A stretch of DNA of 41,479 bases from Microbacterium sp. UFMG61 (lineage in GTDB: Bacteria > Actinomycetota > Actinomycetes > Actinomycetales > Microbacteriaceae): positions 262,368-303,846 of the forward strand of contig NZ_JACAFP010000004.1 of the NCBI RefSeq assembly GCF_015354505.1, in the 5' to 3' direction. The first letter of the stretch is position 1. The number at the start of each line of letters is the position of its first letter. The notes under the pieces were generated by a model that was given only the letters and a program-made list of their open reading frames with translations, was not told where the DNA came from and did not search any database. A program made the position numbers and the translations under genes. Positions 1 through 9,828 of the stretch are shown here, in pieces.

Positions 1-533
<533 letters not shown>

Positions 534-602
534 TTCGTCACTCCAAGCCTGTGCGAGCCTCGGGTGCACATCGAAGGATGCGCGGCCCACGCCCGCCCAA
601 GA

Positions 603-3600
603 TTACTGCGCCTGGCTGATGACGACCAAAAGGTCTCCTGCGTCGACCTGCTGAGTGGCGCCGATCGCGAGCCTCTCGATGACGCCGTCGACGGGAGCGG
701 TGATGGCCGCTTCCATCTTCATCGCCTCGATCGACGCGACCGGTTCCCCCGCCCTGACGGTGGATCCGACCTCGACCTTGAGCGTCACCACGCCGGAGAA
801 CGGGGCGGCGACCTGTCCCGCCACCGAGGTGTCGGCCTTCTCGACCTCATGCGCATCGACTGCGACGGAACGATCGCGGACGAACACCGGCCTCAGCTGA
901 CCGTTGAGGGTGGTCATGACGGTGCGGATGCCCTTGTCATCCGCGTCGCCGATGGCCTCGAGACCCACGTACAGCTGCACGCCGCGGTCGATCTCGACGA
1001 GGTGCTCCTGCCCCTGCACGAGCCCGTACAGGTAGTCGCTGGTGTCCAAGACCGACAGGTCGCCGAACTGCTCGCGCGTCTGCGTGAACTCCCGCGTGGG
1101 CGCCGGGAAGAGGAGCGCATTCAGGCGCGCCCGGCGGCTCGCGCTGTCACCCGCGAGTGCATGTTCGTCTTCGGTCGAGATCTCGGTGAGTCCCGTGCGC
1201 ACGATGCGTCCCGCCAGGACCTTCGAGCGGAACGGCTCAGGCCATCCGCCGGGCAGGTCTCCGAGTTCGCCCGCCATGAAGCCGACGACGGAATCGGGTA
1301 CGTCGTACTTCTCCGGGTTGGCCTCGAAATCGGCAGGGTCTGCCTTGACCGCAGCGAGATGGAGGGCAAGGTCCCCCACGACCTTCGACGACGGGGTCAC
1401 CTTCGGCACACGCCCGAGGATGCGGTCCGCCTCGGCGTACAGGTCCTCGATCAGCTCGAAGTCGTCAGCGAGTCCCAGCGCCTTCGCCTGCTGGCGGAGG
1501 TTGGACAGCTGACCGCCGGGGATCTCATGGCGGTAGACGCGCCCCGTGGGGCCGGGAAGACCCGATTCGAAGGGTGCGTACTGGCGCCGCACCGCCTCCC
1601 AGTAGGGCTCGAGGTCCGAGACGGCACTCAGATCGATGCCGCTGTCGCGGTCGGTGTGCGCGAGCGCGGCGACGAGCGACGACAACGACGGCTGGCTGGT
1701 GGTCCCGGACAGGGGCGCCGATGCGGCATCCACCGCATCGACCCCCACGGCACTCGCCGCGAGCAGCGTCGCGAGCTGACCGCCCGGGGTGTCGTGCGTG
1801 TGCAGATGCACGGGCAGATCGAAGCGCTCACGCAGTGCGCTGACGAGCTTCGCGGCTGCGGCGGGGCGCAGCAGACCCGCCATGTCCTTGATGGCGATGA
1901 TGTGCGCTCCCGCTGCGACGATCTGATCGGCGAGATGCAGGTAGTAGTCGAGCGTGTAGAGGTTCTCCGCAGGGTCGAGCAGGTCACCGGTGTAGCAGAG
2001 CGCGACCTCGGCGACCGCCGTCCCCGTCGCACGCACCGCGTCGATGGCCGGGCGCATCTGCTCGACGTCGTTGAGCGCGTCGAAGATGCGGAAGATGTCG
2101 ACACCGCTCTCCGCGGCCTCGCGGACGAACGCCTCCGTCACCGCTGTCGGATACGGCGTGTACCCCACCGTGTTCCGACCTCGGAGGAGCATCTGGATCG
2201 CGACGTTCGGCAGCGAGGCGCGAAGCTTGTCGAGGCGCTCCCAGGGGTCCTCGCCGAGGAAGCGCAGCGCCACATCGTAGGTCGCGCCGCCCCAGGCCTC
2301 GACAGAGAGCAGCCCCGGCGTGAGGCGGGAGATGTACGGCGCGACAGCGGCAAGGTCCTTGGTGCGCACGCGCGTCGCCAGCAGCGACTGGTGGGCGTCG
2401 CGGAACGTGGTGTCGGTGATCGCGAGAGCCGTCTGCTCGCGCAGACTCCGAGCGAAACCCTCGGGACCGAGCTCGAGCAGCCGCTGGCGAGACCCGGGCG
2501 CGGGATCTGCAGTCAGATCGATCGTCGGCAGCTTGGTACGGGGATCGATCGCTCCGGGGTGGGATCCGTGGGGCTTGTTGACGGTGACGTCGACCAGCCA
2601 GTTGAGGATCCTCGTGCCGCGGTCCTTCGACTCACGCCCTTTGAGCAGCTCCGGGCGCTCATCGATGAAGGATGTGCTCACATCACCGGCGACGAACGCC
2701 TCGTCGTCGAGCAGCGCCTGCAGGAACGGGATGTTGGTCGACACTCCCCGGATGCGGAACTCCGCCAGCGCGCGACGGGCACGGGCGACGGCTGCCGGGT
2801 AGTCCCTCCCCCGGCAGGTCAGTTTGGCGAGCATGGAGTCGAAGTGCGGGCTGATCTGCGCGCCCTGATGCACTGTCCCGCCGTCGAGGCGGATGCCCGC
2901 GCCGCCCGGCGACCGGTACGTGGTGATCTTGCCGGTGTCGGGACGGAATCCCTGCGTCGGGTCTTCCGTCGTGATGCGGCACTGCAGCGCCGCGCCGCGG
3001 ACGTGCAGGTTCTCCTGCTGCAGCCCGAGGTCGGCGAGGGTCTGACCGGAGGCGATCCGCATCTGGCTCTGCACGAGGTCGACGTCGGTGACCTCCTCGG
3101 TCACCGTGTGCTCCACCTGGATGCGGGGATTCATCTCGATGAAGACGACCTCTCCCGACCGCTCCCCCGCGGTCTCGAGGAGGAACTCGACCGTGCCGGC
3201 GTTCTCGTACCCGATGGAGCGGGCGAAGGCCACCGCGTACCCGTGCAGCGCGGTGCGGATGCCATCGTCCAGATTGGGCGCGGGAGCGATCTCCACGACC
3301 TTCTGGTGGCGACGCTGCACCGAGCAGTCGCGCTCGAACAGGTGCACGGTCTCACCGGTCTTGTCCGCGAGGATCTGCACCTCGATGTGACGGGGGCGCA
3401 CGACGGCCTGCTCGAGGAACATCCTCGGATCGCCGAAGGCGCTCGCGGCCTCGCGCATCGCCTCGGCGAGTGCGGGCGCGAGTTCCGCAGGCTTCTCGAC
3501 GCGACGCATTCCGCGGCCGCCACCACCCGCGACGGCCTTGGCGAACAGCGGGAAGCCGATGTCGTCGGCCTGCGCGACGAGCGCCTCGACATCATCGGAT

Positions 3601-4010
3601 GCTTCGGTGGAGCGCAGTACGGGCACCCCGGCCTCGATCGCGTGACGCTTCGCCTCGACCTTGTTGCCCGCCATCTCGAGCACCTTCGCCGGAGGCCCGA
3701 TGAAGACGATGCCGTTGGCGGCCGCCTTCTCTGCGAGCTCGGGATTCTCCGAGAGGAACCCGTAGCCCGGGTAGATCGCATCCGCGCCGGCCTGCTTCGC
3801 GACTCTGATGATCTCGTCGACGTCGAGGTAGGCACGCACAGGATGCCCGCGTTCGCCGATCTCGTAGGCCTCGTCGGCCTTCAACCGGTGGACGGAGCCG
3901 CGATCCTCATGCGGGAAGACCGCGACGGTTCTCGCTCCGACCTCGTAGGCCGCTCGGAAGGCACGGATCGCGATCTCGCCGCGGTTCGCCACAAGGATCT
4001 TCTGGAACAT
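603..4010 (-). CDS. pyc: Pyruvate carboxylase, biotin-dependent
   Basis: Carboxylates pyruvate to oxaloacetate using ATP, bicarbonate and biotin, replenishing the TCA cycle; cytoplasmic. The 1135-residue length is normal for single-chain PYC. Domain order is biotin carboxylase with ATP-grasp (about 1-450, opening FQKILVANRGEIA, with the glycine-rich AVAGGGGRGMR segment), the HMGL-like carboxyltransferase (about 530-800, with TFRDAHQSL), the PYC/OADA region, and a C-terminal biotinyl domain with EAMKM, whose lysine (about 1098) carries biotin. The ATG at 4010 is chosen because AGAGG lies 5 bases upstream; a GTG at 4016 would add two residues and has a worse-placed site. It is divergent from the ParA gene, 87 bases away. 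A full-length ORF on the opposite strand is a GC-rich shadow. Confidence 0.97.
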   Translation of the reverse strand: MFQKILVANRGEIAIRAFRAAYEVGARTVAVFPHEDRGSVHRLKADEAYEIGERGHPVRAYLDVDEIIRVAKQAGADAIYPGYGFLSENPELAEKAAANGIVFIGPPAKVLEMAGNKVEAKRHAIEAGVPVLRSTEASDDVEALVAQADDIGFPLFAKAVAGGGGRGMRRVEKPAELAPALAEAMREAASAFGDPRMFLEQAVVRPRHIEVQILADKTGETVHLFERDCSVQRRHQKVVEIAPAPNLDDGIRTALHGYAVAFARSIGYENAGTVEFLLETAGERSGEVVFIEMNPRIQVEHTVTEEVTDVDLVQSQMRIASGQTLADLGLQQENLHVRGAALQCRITTEDPTQGFRPDTGKITTYRSPGGAGIRLDGGTVHQGAQISPHFDSMLAKLTCRGRDYPAAVARARRALAEFRIRGVSTNIPFLQALLDDEAFVAGDVSTSFIDERPELLKGRESKDRGTRILNWLVDVTVNKPHGSHPGAIDPRTKLPTIDLTADPAPGSRQRLLELGPEGFARSLREQTALAITDTTFRDAHQSLLATRVRTKDLAAVAPYISRLTPGLLSVEAWGGATYDVALRFLGEDPWERLDKLRASLPNVAIQMLLRGRNTVGYTPYPTAVTEAFVREAAESGVDIFRIFDALNDVEQMRPAIDAVRATGTAVAEVALCYTGDLLDPAENLYTLDYYLHLADQIVAAGAHIIAIKDMAGLLRPAAAAKLVSALRERFDLPVHLHTHDTPGGQLATLLAASAVGVDAVDAASAPLSGTTSQPSLSSLVAALAHTDRDSGIDLSAVSDLEPYWEAVRRQYAPFESGLPGPTGRVYRHEIPGGQLSNLRQQAKALGLADDFELIEDLYAEADRILGRVPKVTPSSKVVGDLALHLAAVKADPADFEANPEKYDVPDSVVGFMAGELGDLPGGWPEPFRSKVLAGRIVRTGLTEISTEDEHALAGDSASRRARLNALLFPAPTREFTQTREQFGDLSVLDTSDYLYGLVQGQEHLVEIDRGVQLYVGLEAIGDADDKGIRTVMTTLNGQLRPVFVRDRSVAVDAHEVEKADTSVAGQVAAPFSGVVTLKVEVGSTVRAGEPVASIEAMKMEAAITAPVDGVIERLAIGATQQVDAGDLLVVISQAQ

Positions 4011-4097
4011 GCACACCTCTGGAAGCTCGATGCACGACGTATTCGGCGCGCATGGGGCGGGGCTGAGTGTGCACCCAGCCTAGGGGAAGGTAACGTG

Positions 4098-4916
4098 GTG
4101 TTCGTGCACGTACTCAGCGTCAGCTCTCTCAAGGGAGGCGTCGGCAAGACGACCGTGACCCTCGGCCTGGCCTCAGCGGCCTTCGCCCGTGGTGTCCGAA
4201 CGCTCGTCGTCGACCTCGACCCGCAGTCCGATGTGTCCACCGGGATGGACATCCAGGTGGCCGGTCGACTCAACGTCGCCGATGTCCTGGCCAACCCCAA
4301 GGAGAAGGTCGTCCGCCAGGCGATCACCGCGAGCGGCTGGGCGAAGGTGCACCCCGGAACCATCGACGTCCTGATCGGCAGCCCTTCGGCGATCAACTTC
4401 GACGGCCCCCACCCCAGCGTGCGCGACGTCTGGAAGCTCGAAGAGGCGCTGGCCGCCGTCGAGGCCGACTACGACCTCGTCCTGATCGACTGCGCCCCGT
4501 CGCTCAACGCTCTCACCCGTACCGCCTGGGCGGCGAGCGACCGCGTGATGGTCGTCACCGAGCCCGGTCTCTTCTCCGTGGCAGCCGCGGACCGCGCGCT
4601 GCGCGCGATCGAGGAGATCCGTCGCGGGCTCTCTCCCCGCCTCCAGCCTCTCGGCATCGTGGTGAACCGCGTGCGTCCGCAGTCGATCGAGCACCAGTTC
4701 CGCATCAAGGAGCTGCGCGACATGTTCGGTCCCCTCGTGCTCTCGCCCCAGCTTCCCGAGCGCACGTCGCTTCAGCAGGCGCAGGGGGCCGCGAAGCCTC
4801 TGCACATCTGGCCCGGCGATTCCGCGCAGGAGCTCGCCGCCGACTTCGACTCGCTGCTCGACCGCATCATCCGTACCGGGCGCGTACCGGTTCCGGAGAC
4901 CGGACCCCAGGCCTGA
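4098..4916 (+). CDS. Orphan ParA/MinD-family ATPase
   Basis: About 272 residues with the deviant Walker A motif KGGVGKTT at residues 12-19, the Walker A' region VVDLDPQSD, and a Walker B-like stretch DLVLIDCAPS. This is the ParA/Soj family, whose members dimerise with ATP and bind DNA to position chromosomes, plasmids or protein clusters. No ParB or parS partner is visible here, so the cargo is unknown. The start is one of three in-frame GTG codons at 4095, 4098 and 4104. The GGGGAAGG ending at 4090 is best spaced for 4098; many homologues would be annotated from 4104. The upstream open frame running back to position 564 is antisense to pyc and is not coding. It is followed by a strong hairpin shared with the convergent MerR gene. 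Confidence 0.88.
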   Translation: MFVHVLSVSSLKGGVGKTTVTLGLASAAFARGVRTLVVDLDPQSDVSTGMDIQVAGRLNVADVLANPKEKVVRQAITASGWAKVHPGTIDVLIGSPSAINFDGPHPSVRDVWKLEEALAAVEADYDLVLIDCAPSLNALTRTAWAASDRVMVVTEPGLFSVAAADRALRAIEEIRRGLSPRLQPLGIVVNRVRPQSIEHQFRIKELRDMFGPLVLSPQLPERTSLQQAQGAAKPLHIWPGDSAQELAADFDSLLDRIIRTGRVPVPETGPQA

Positions 4917-4933
4917 CCGCCGGCAGACACAGA

Positions 4934-4970
4934 AACGGCCATCCTCGCGAGAGGGTGGCCGTTCTTCGTT
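4934..4970. terminator. Bidirectional terminator between parA-like and MerR genes
   Basis: A 13-base stem (4934-4946 with 4951-4963, one G-T wobble) with loop GCGA, followed on the plus strand by a T-rich CTTCGTTGTCGTT and on the minus strand by TTTCTGTG. It sits between two convergent genes and can serve both. Confidence 0.85.
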
Positions 4971-5003
4971 GTCGTTCCGCCGAGCGGAGTCGGACTGGAC
5001 TGC

Positions 5004-5549
5004 TCAGGCCGAGCGCTGGGAGCGACGCGCCGAGAGCTCGTCGACGGGGTCGGGTGCCGCGGAGTCGAACGCCACGAGGGTGGACTCCACCTCACGCAGG
5101 ACCTTCCCGACTGCGATGCCGAAGACGCCCTGGCCGCGGCTCACGAGGTCGATGACTTCATCGTTCGAGGTGCACAGATAGACCGAGGCGCCGTCGCTCA
5201 TGAGCGTGGTCCCGGCGAGGTCGCGGATGCCTGCACGACGAAGCTCATCGACGGCGGTGCGGATCTGCTGCAGCGAGATGCCCGTGTCGAGCAGGCTCTT
5301 CACGAGCTTGAGCACCAGGATGTCACGGAAGCCGTAGAGCCGCTGCGACCCGGAACCGCTCGCGCCGCGAACGGTGGGCACGACGAGCTCGGTACGAGCC
5401 CAGTAGTCGAGCTGGCGATAGGTGATCCCGGCGGCCCGAGCGGCAACCGCTCCGCGGTAGCCGACCTCGTCATCCATCGCCGGCAGACCGTCGGTGAAGA
5501 GGAGTTCGGGTACGAACCGCGGGTCGCCTGCACGCTCATCCGCATTCAT
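5004..5549 (-). CDS. MerR-family transcriptional regulator (Rv1830-like)
   Basis: A 181-residue protein with an N-terminal winged HTH of MerR type (about residues 28-100). Visible features are the recognition region ARAAGITYRQLDYWART, the wing GSGSQRLYGFRDILVLKL, and the dimerisation helix start GISLQQIRTAVDELR. The C-terminal effector part has no cysteine cluster for metals; it has GASVYLCTSNDEVIDL and AVGKVLREVES. Together with the neighbouring FtsR-like and FHA genes it resembles the mycobacterial Rv1827-Rv1828-Rv1830 neighbourhood, whose last gene encodes this type of regulator. The DUF151 gene found between them in mycobacteria is absent here. The start follows GGGAGG 8 bases upstream. 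Its targets cannot be read from the sequence. Confidence 0.87.
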   Translation of the reverse strand: MNADERAGDPRFVPELLFTDGLPAMDDEVGYRGAVAARAAGITYRQLDYWARTELVVPTVRGASGSGSQRLYGFRDILVLKLVKSLLDTGISLQQIRTAVDELRRAGIRDLAGTTLMSDGASVYLCTSNDEVIDLVSRGQGVFGIAVGKVLREVESTLVAFDSAAPDPVDELSARRSQRSA

Positions 5550-5649
5550 CTGGAAATCCTCCCTGGAGCTGTTACCTCCACGCTAGAGCAGCCCTCGGGC
5601 ACCGGCAATGACATACGTGCGACGTCGAAGGTGTGTCGCAATCAGTTCG

Positions 5650-6336
5650 TTACGAAAGCAGCCGAGAGAGTGCTTCCTTGACGAAGAGCGAGCGCACCTC
5701 GTCGATCTTCGAGGCGAGCGACGGAGCCATCTCGCTGGCTTTGGCCCGCGACGGAGCGTCGGTCCGTCGCAGCAGCGCCGACATCGCCGATTCGATCAGA
5801 GCGACCTCTCGCTCGGCCCCCTGACGCAGCGAACGCAGGTGTCGCGGCTCGATGCCATGGCGGTCGAGCGCGACCAGTCCGCGCAGCAGCGTGACGGTCG
5901 ACTCCGAGTAGGTCTCCTGGGCGATGATCACGCCCGTGCTGATCGCGTCGTTCAGGAGCTGAGGTCCCGCCCCGGCCGCCGAGAGGAGCTCATCGCGACG
6001 ATACCGACGGGGCGCCGGGGTGATCGAGGGCGGAGGTGTGAAGGCAGCCGAGTCGCCGTTGGCGTCCGCCTCGTCGAGCTGCTCTCGGATGACGCTGAGC
6101 GGAAGATAGTGGTCACGCTGCAGGGAGAGTCCGAGGCGGAGGCGCTCGATGTCGGCCGGAGAGAACTTGCGGTATCCGGACTCGGTACGCGAGGGCGAGA
6201 CGATCCCCTGGACCTCGAGGAAGCGCAGCTTGCTGGAGGTGAGTTCAGGGAATTCGGGAGTGAGTCGCGCCAGAACCTGGCCGATGCTCAGGAGGCCCGC
6301 TGACGCGGAGCGTTCACGGGCGGAGGATGCCGCCAT
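5650..6336 (-). CDS. ftsR: MerR-family regulator, FtsR/Rv1828-like
   Basis: A 228-residue MerR-type regulator. The HTH and wing (about 15-80) read LSIGQVLARLTPEFPELTSS, KLRFLEVQGIV and TESGYRKFSPADIERL, which is the pattern of FtsR of Corynebacterium glutamicum and Rv1828 of Mycobacterium. FtsR is reported there to activate ftsZ; that role is transferred by similarity only. The C-terminal half has a helical MVALDRHGIEPRHLR-type segment seen in this family. Its ATG overlaps the stop of the upstream FHA gene by one base (TGATG), so the two are probably translationally coupled, as with odhI and ftsR in corynebacteria. It ends with TAA at 5650-5652, 100 bases before the next MerR gene. Confidence 0.85.
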   Translation of the reverse strand: MAASSARERSASAGLLSIGQVLARLTPEFPELTSSKLRFLEVQGIVSPSRTESGYRKFSPADIERLRLGLSLQRDHYLPLSVIREQLDEADANGDSAAFTPPPSITPAPRRYRRDELLSAAGAGPQLLNDAISTGVIIAQETYSESTVTLLRGLVALDRHGIEPRHLRSLRQGAEREVALIESAMSALLRRTDAPSRAKASEMAPSLASKIDEVRSLFVKEALSRLLS

Positions 6337-6821
6337 CAGGCGTTCGCCGCGCCACGATCGGCGGGCGACGCGAAGAAGTTCAGCCGGAACTTGCCCACCC
6401 GCAGCTCGGAACCGTCGACGAGGGCGCTGCGATCGACGCGCTCGCCGTTCACGTAGGTGCCGTTGAGGGATCGCTGGTCGATGATCTCGAACGACGCACC
6501 CGAACGGGTGATCTCCGCGTGACGACGCGACACGGTCACGTCGTCGAAGAAGATGTCCGCCTCGGGGTGGCGTCCGACCGTGGTCACGTCGGTGTCGAGG
6601 AGGTATCGGGCACCTGCGAGTGCGCCGGAGCGCATCAGCAGAAGAGCCGATCCCGAGGGGAGTGCGGCGATGGCACTCTGCTCGACGTCCGTCAACTCGA
6701 CCCCGAAGGGCACGAATGAGAGATCCGAGTCGTGTCCGAACGTCTGCGTCACATCGTGTCGCTGCTCGCCGGAACGGTGGATCGCGGCATCACCGGCCTG
6801 TCGGCCTTCGCTGTCTGTCAC
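6336..6821 (-). CDS. garA: FHA-domain regulator, GarA/OdhI-like
   Basis: A 161-residue protein. GarA/OdhI binds and inhibits 2-oxoglutarate dehydrogenase and affects glutamate metabolism until phosphorylated by Ser/Thr kinases. The FHA core runs from about residue 72 to 152, with the phosphothreonine-binding residues R84 (TTVGRHPEA), S99-R100-H101 and N120-G121 (SLNGTYVNG). The N-terminal tail holds TQTF (T25 and T27) where GarA/OdhI normally carry an ETTS-like phosphorylation motif, so a regulatory threonine is plausible but the motif is shortened. The GTG start at 6821 follows AGGAGG with 6-base spacing. It is divergent from copC, overlaps ftsR, and lies near lpd and pyc, consistent with a carbon-flux role. 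Confidence 0.87.
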   Translation of the reverse strand: MTDSEGRQAGDAAIHRSGEQRHDVTQTFGHDSDLSFVPFGVELTDVEQSAIAALPSGSALLLMRSGALAGARYLLDTDVTTVGRHPEADIFFDDVTVSRRHAEITRSGASFEIIDQRSLNGTYVNGERVDRSALVDGSELRVGKFRLNFFASPADRGAANA

Positions 6822-6909
6822 TTCTGCCCTCCTAGTCCTCCAGACTAACGGATCCTGACCGCCTCGCGGTGTGCGGGTTCACGCTCAGTCCCCGCATATC
6901 GCGAGTTCC

Positions 6910-6915
6910 TAAGCT
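6910..6915 (+). promoter_or_regulatory. -10 element TAAGCT for leaderless copC-like gene
   Basis: TAAGCT lies six bases before the GTG at 6922, and the start has only a weak GGACGG upstream. This fits leaderless transcription starting at the GTG. No convincing -35 was found. Confidence 0.5.
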
Positions 6916-6921
6916 GGACGG

Positions 6922-7614
6922 GTGAAGACAGACGCCCGACGCCTCCCCACCGCTCCGCTCGCCCTCGCCGCCGCCCTGCTGGCGGTCTTCCTCGTTCTGG
7001 TCGCGCCGCTGTCGGCGTCGGCGCACGACACCCTGACCGCATCCTCTCCCGAGGCGGGCAGCACGGTCGAGACACTGCCTGCGGAGCTGACGCTCACCTT
7101 CAGCGCGAAGCTGATCGACGGCGAGGGAGCCACGGAGGTGGTCGTGACCGATGCCTCGGGCGCATCCGTCACGGACGGCCCTGCGACGGTGAACGGCGCC
7201 GTCGTCACCCAGCCGCTCATCGCCGAGGCCGCGGCCGGGGCTTACACGGTCCTCTGGAGAGTCGTCTCCAGCGACGGCCACCCGATCTCCGAGGAGTTCG
7301 GGTTCACCGTCGCCACCTCGACCCTCTCCGCCCCCACCGCCACGCCCGAGACCGCTGCACCGGAGACGTCCGAGCCGACGGAGTCCGTGCAGACGGCCGC
7401 CCCCGCCCCCACCTCCGAACCCACCGACGGGTCGACCGCGGCGGAGGAGTCCTCCGCGTCCGCCGCCTGGATCTGGATCCTCGCGATCGCCGGCATCCTC
7501 GTCGTCATCGTCGCCGTGGTCATCGCGTTCGCTCTGAGGGGACGGGGCTCGAGCGCATCCGAGCGCTCCACAGGCCCGTCCGCCGCAGACTCCGACGCAC
7601 CCTCGGAGCGATAG
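6922..7614 (+). CDS. CopC-domain copper-binding protein, membrane anchored
   Basis: A 230-residue exported protein. The signal peptide is followed by AHDTL, so His35 becomes the mature N-terminus, as needed for the copper-brace site of CopC. The second conserved copper segment SSDGHPIS holds Asp118 and His120. The CopC beta-barrel covers about 35-127, then a Pro/Thr/Glu/Ser-rich linker (130-180), one membrane helix (about 181-205) and a short cytoplasmic tail. CopC proteins bind copper in the periplasm or outside the membrane and often work with CopD; no copD is nearby. It starts with GTG at 6922, six bases after a -10 element. It is divergent from garA and ends just before the lpd promoter. 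Confidence 0.9.
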   Translation: MKTDARRLPTAPLALAAALLAVFLVLVAPLSASAHDTLTASSPEAGSTVETLPAELTLTFSAKLIDGEGATEVVVTDASGASVTDGPATVNGAVVTQPLIAEAAAGAYTVLWRVVSSDGHPISEEFGFTVATSTLSAPTATPETAAPETSEPTESVQTAAPAPTSEPTDGSTAAEESSASAAWIWILAIAGILVVIVAVVIAFALRGRGSSASERSTGPSAADSDAPSER

Positions 7615-7617
7615 GCT
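7612..7617 (+). promoter_or_regulatory. -10 element TAGGCT for lpd
   Basis: TAGGCT is six bases upstream of the lpd ATG at 7624. It overlaps the copC stop region, implying that lpd has its own leaderless promoter, although TAAGGC just before the ATG could also act as a weak ribosome site. Confidence 0.45.
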
Positions 7618-7623
7618 TAAGGC

Positions 7624-9021
<1,398 letters not shown>

Positions 9022-9040
9022 TCCCGCCCGGATCGCCTCG

Positions 9041-9076
9041 AAGGCCCGGCACGCTCGCGCGTGGCCGGGCCTTCGT
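9041..9076. terminator. Intrinsic terminator after lpd
   Basis: AAGGCCCGGC (9041-9050) pairs with GCCGGGCCTT (9064-9073), with the inner arms CACGC/GCGTG extending the stem. It lies between the convergent lpd and methyltransferase genes. The plus-strand tail CGTGTGTC is not a strong T tract. Confidence 0.8.
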
Positions 9077-9108
9077 GTGTCACGGCGCAGCGCGTCCAGG
9101 TGCGCCGG

Positions 9109-9828
9109 CTACCGAGCGGTGGTCTTCTCCCACCGCAGCTCCAGTCGCGAGGGAAGTCCGAACCGCACTGTCCACCCGGACGGCGCAACCGATGCGAGCT
9201 CGCCGGTCGTGTACGAGCGTCGGATGCTGATGAGGCCGTCCTCGCGGATGAACGAGCCGCGGAACACGGTCGAGGACAGGAGTCCGGTCAGGGTGCCGTA
9301 CAGCGCGTAGGCAGTCCTGCTTCGAGCGATGTCGCGGTGCACGACGACCCCGCTCTCCCCGACGAGACCGGCGGAGTCGCGCAGCAGGCCCTGAAACTCC
9401 TGCGGCTCGAGGTGATGCATGACGTGGTTCGAGAAGACCACGTCATACTTCTCCCCCGCCGCGAGGAGTTCCTCCGCGAATGCGCAGCGGTATCGGACGC
9501 CCGAACCGTCGTCGTGGCGAGCCGCCCAGCGGACGGCGCGCTCATCGGCATCGAGCGCCGTGATCTCGGCAGACAGACCGTCGCGCCGCAGTCTCGCCGC
9601 GAGCATCCGGCAGACATCGCCTCCTCCGGCTCCGACATCGAGGATGCGGATGCGGCCGCGACGAGCGCGGGGTCGGATGTCCCGGCGGTAGAACAGGCCT
9701 GGGCTCGAGACGAGCGCGTTCACGAGGCGGAAGCGCTCGTAGGTGCGCTCGAGCATCGCGATATCCGCATCCGGATCGTCCATGAGCTCGCGCACATCGA
9801 CGGCTCGGACCGAGAGGTCGTGTCTCAT
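9109..9828 (-). CDS. SAM-dependent methyltransferase of type III PKS operon
   Basis: A 239-residue class I methyltransferase. Motif I is ILDVGAGGGD (62-71), followed by the acidic motif II region ALDADERAV and the motif-IV-like DVVFSNHVMHHLE. Its ATG overlaps the stop of the upstream type III polyketide synthase (ATGA), so the two proteins are made together. In known alkylresorcinol and alkylquinone clusters (for example srs of Streptomyces) a methyltransferase beside the type III PKS methylates the polyketide product; that is the likely role here. The third partner usually present, a flavin monooxygenase or a prenyltransferase, is missing from this operon. Confidence 0.85.
   Translation of the reverse strand: MRHDLSVRAVDVRELMDDPDADIAMLERTYERFRLVNALVSSPGLFYRRDIRPRARRGRIRILDVGAGGGDVCRMLAARLRRDGLSAEITALDADERAVRWAARHDDGSGVRYRCAFAEELLAAGEKYDVVFSNHVMHHLEPQEFQGLLRDSAGLVGESGVVVHRDIARSRTAYALYGTLTGLLSSTVFRGSFIREDGLISIRRSYTTGELASVAPSGWTVRFGLPSRLELRWEKTTAR

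Noticed and set aside
564..4097. Very long plus-strand open frame antisense to pyc, fused in frame to the ParA gene
   Set aside because: It mirrors pyc codon by codon, has no ribosome site, and is rich in Arg, Gly, Asp and Glu as expected from a GC-rich shadow. Only the ParA part from 4098 has real motifs.
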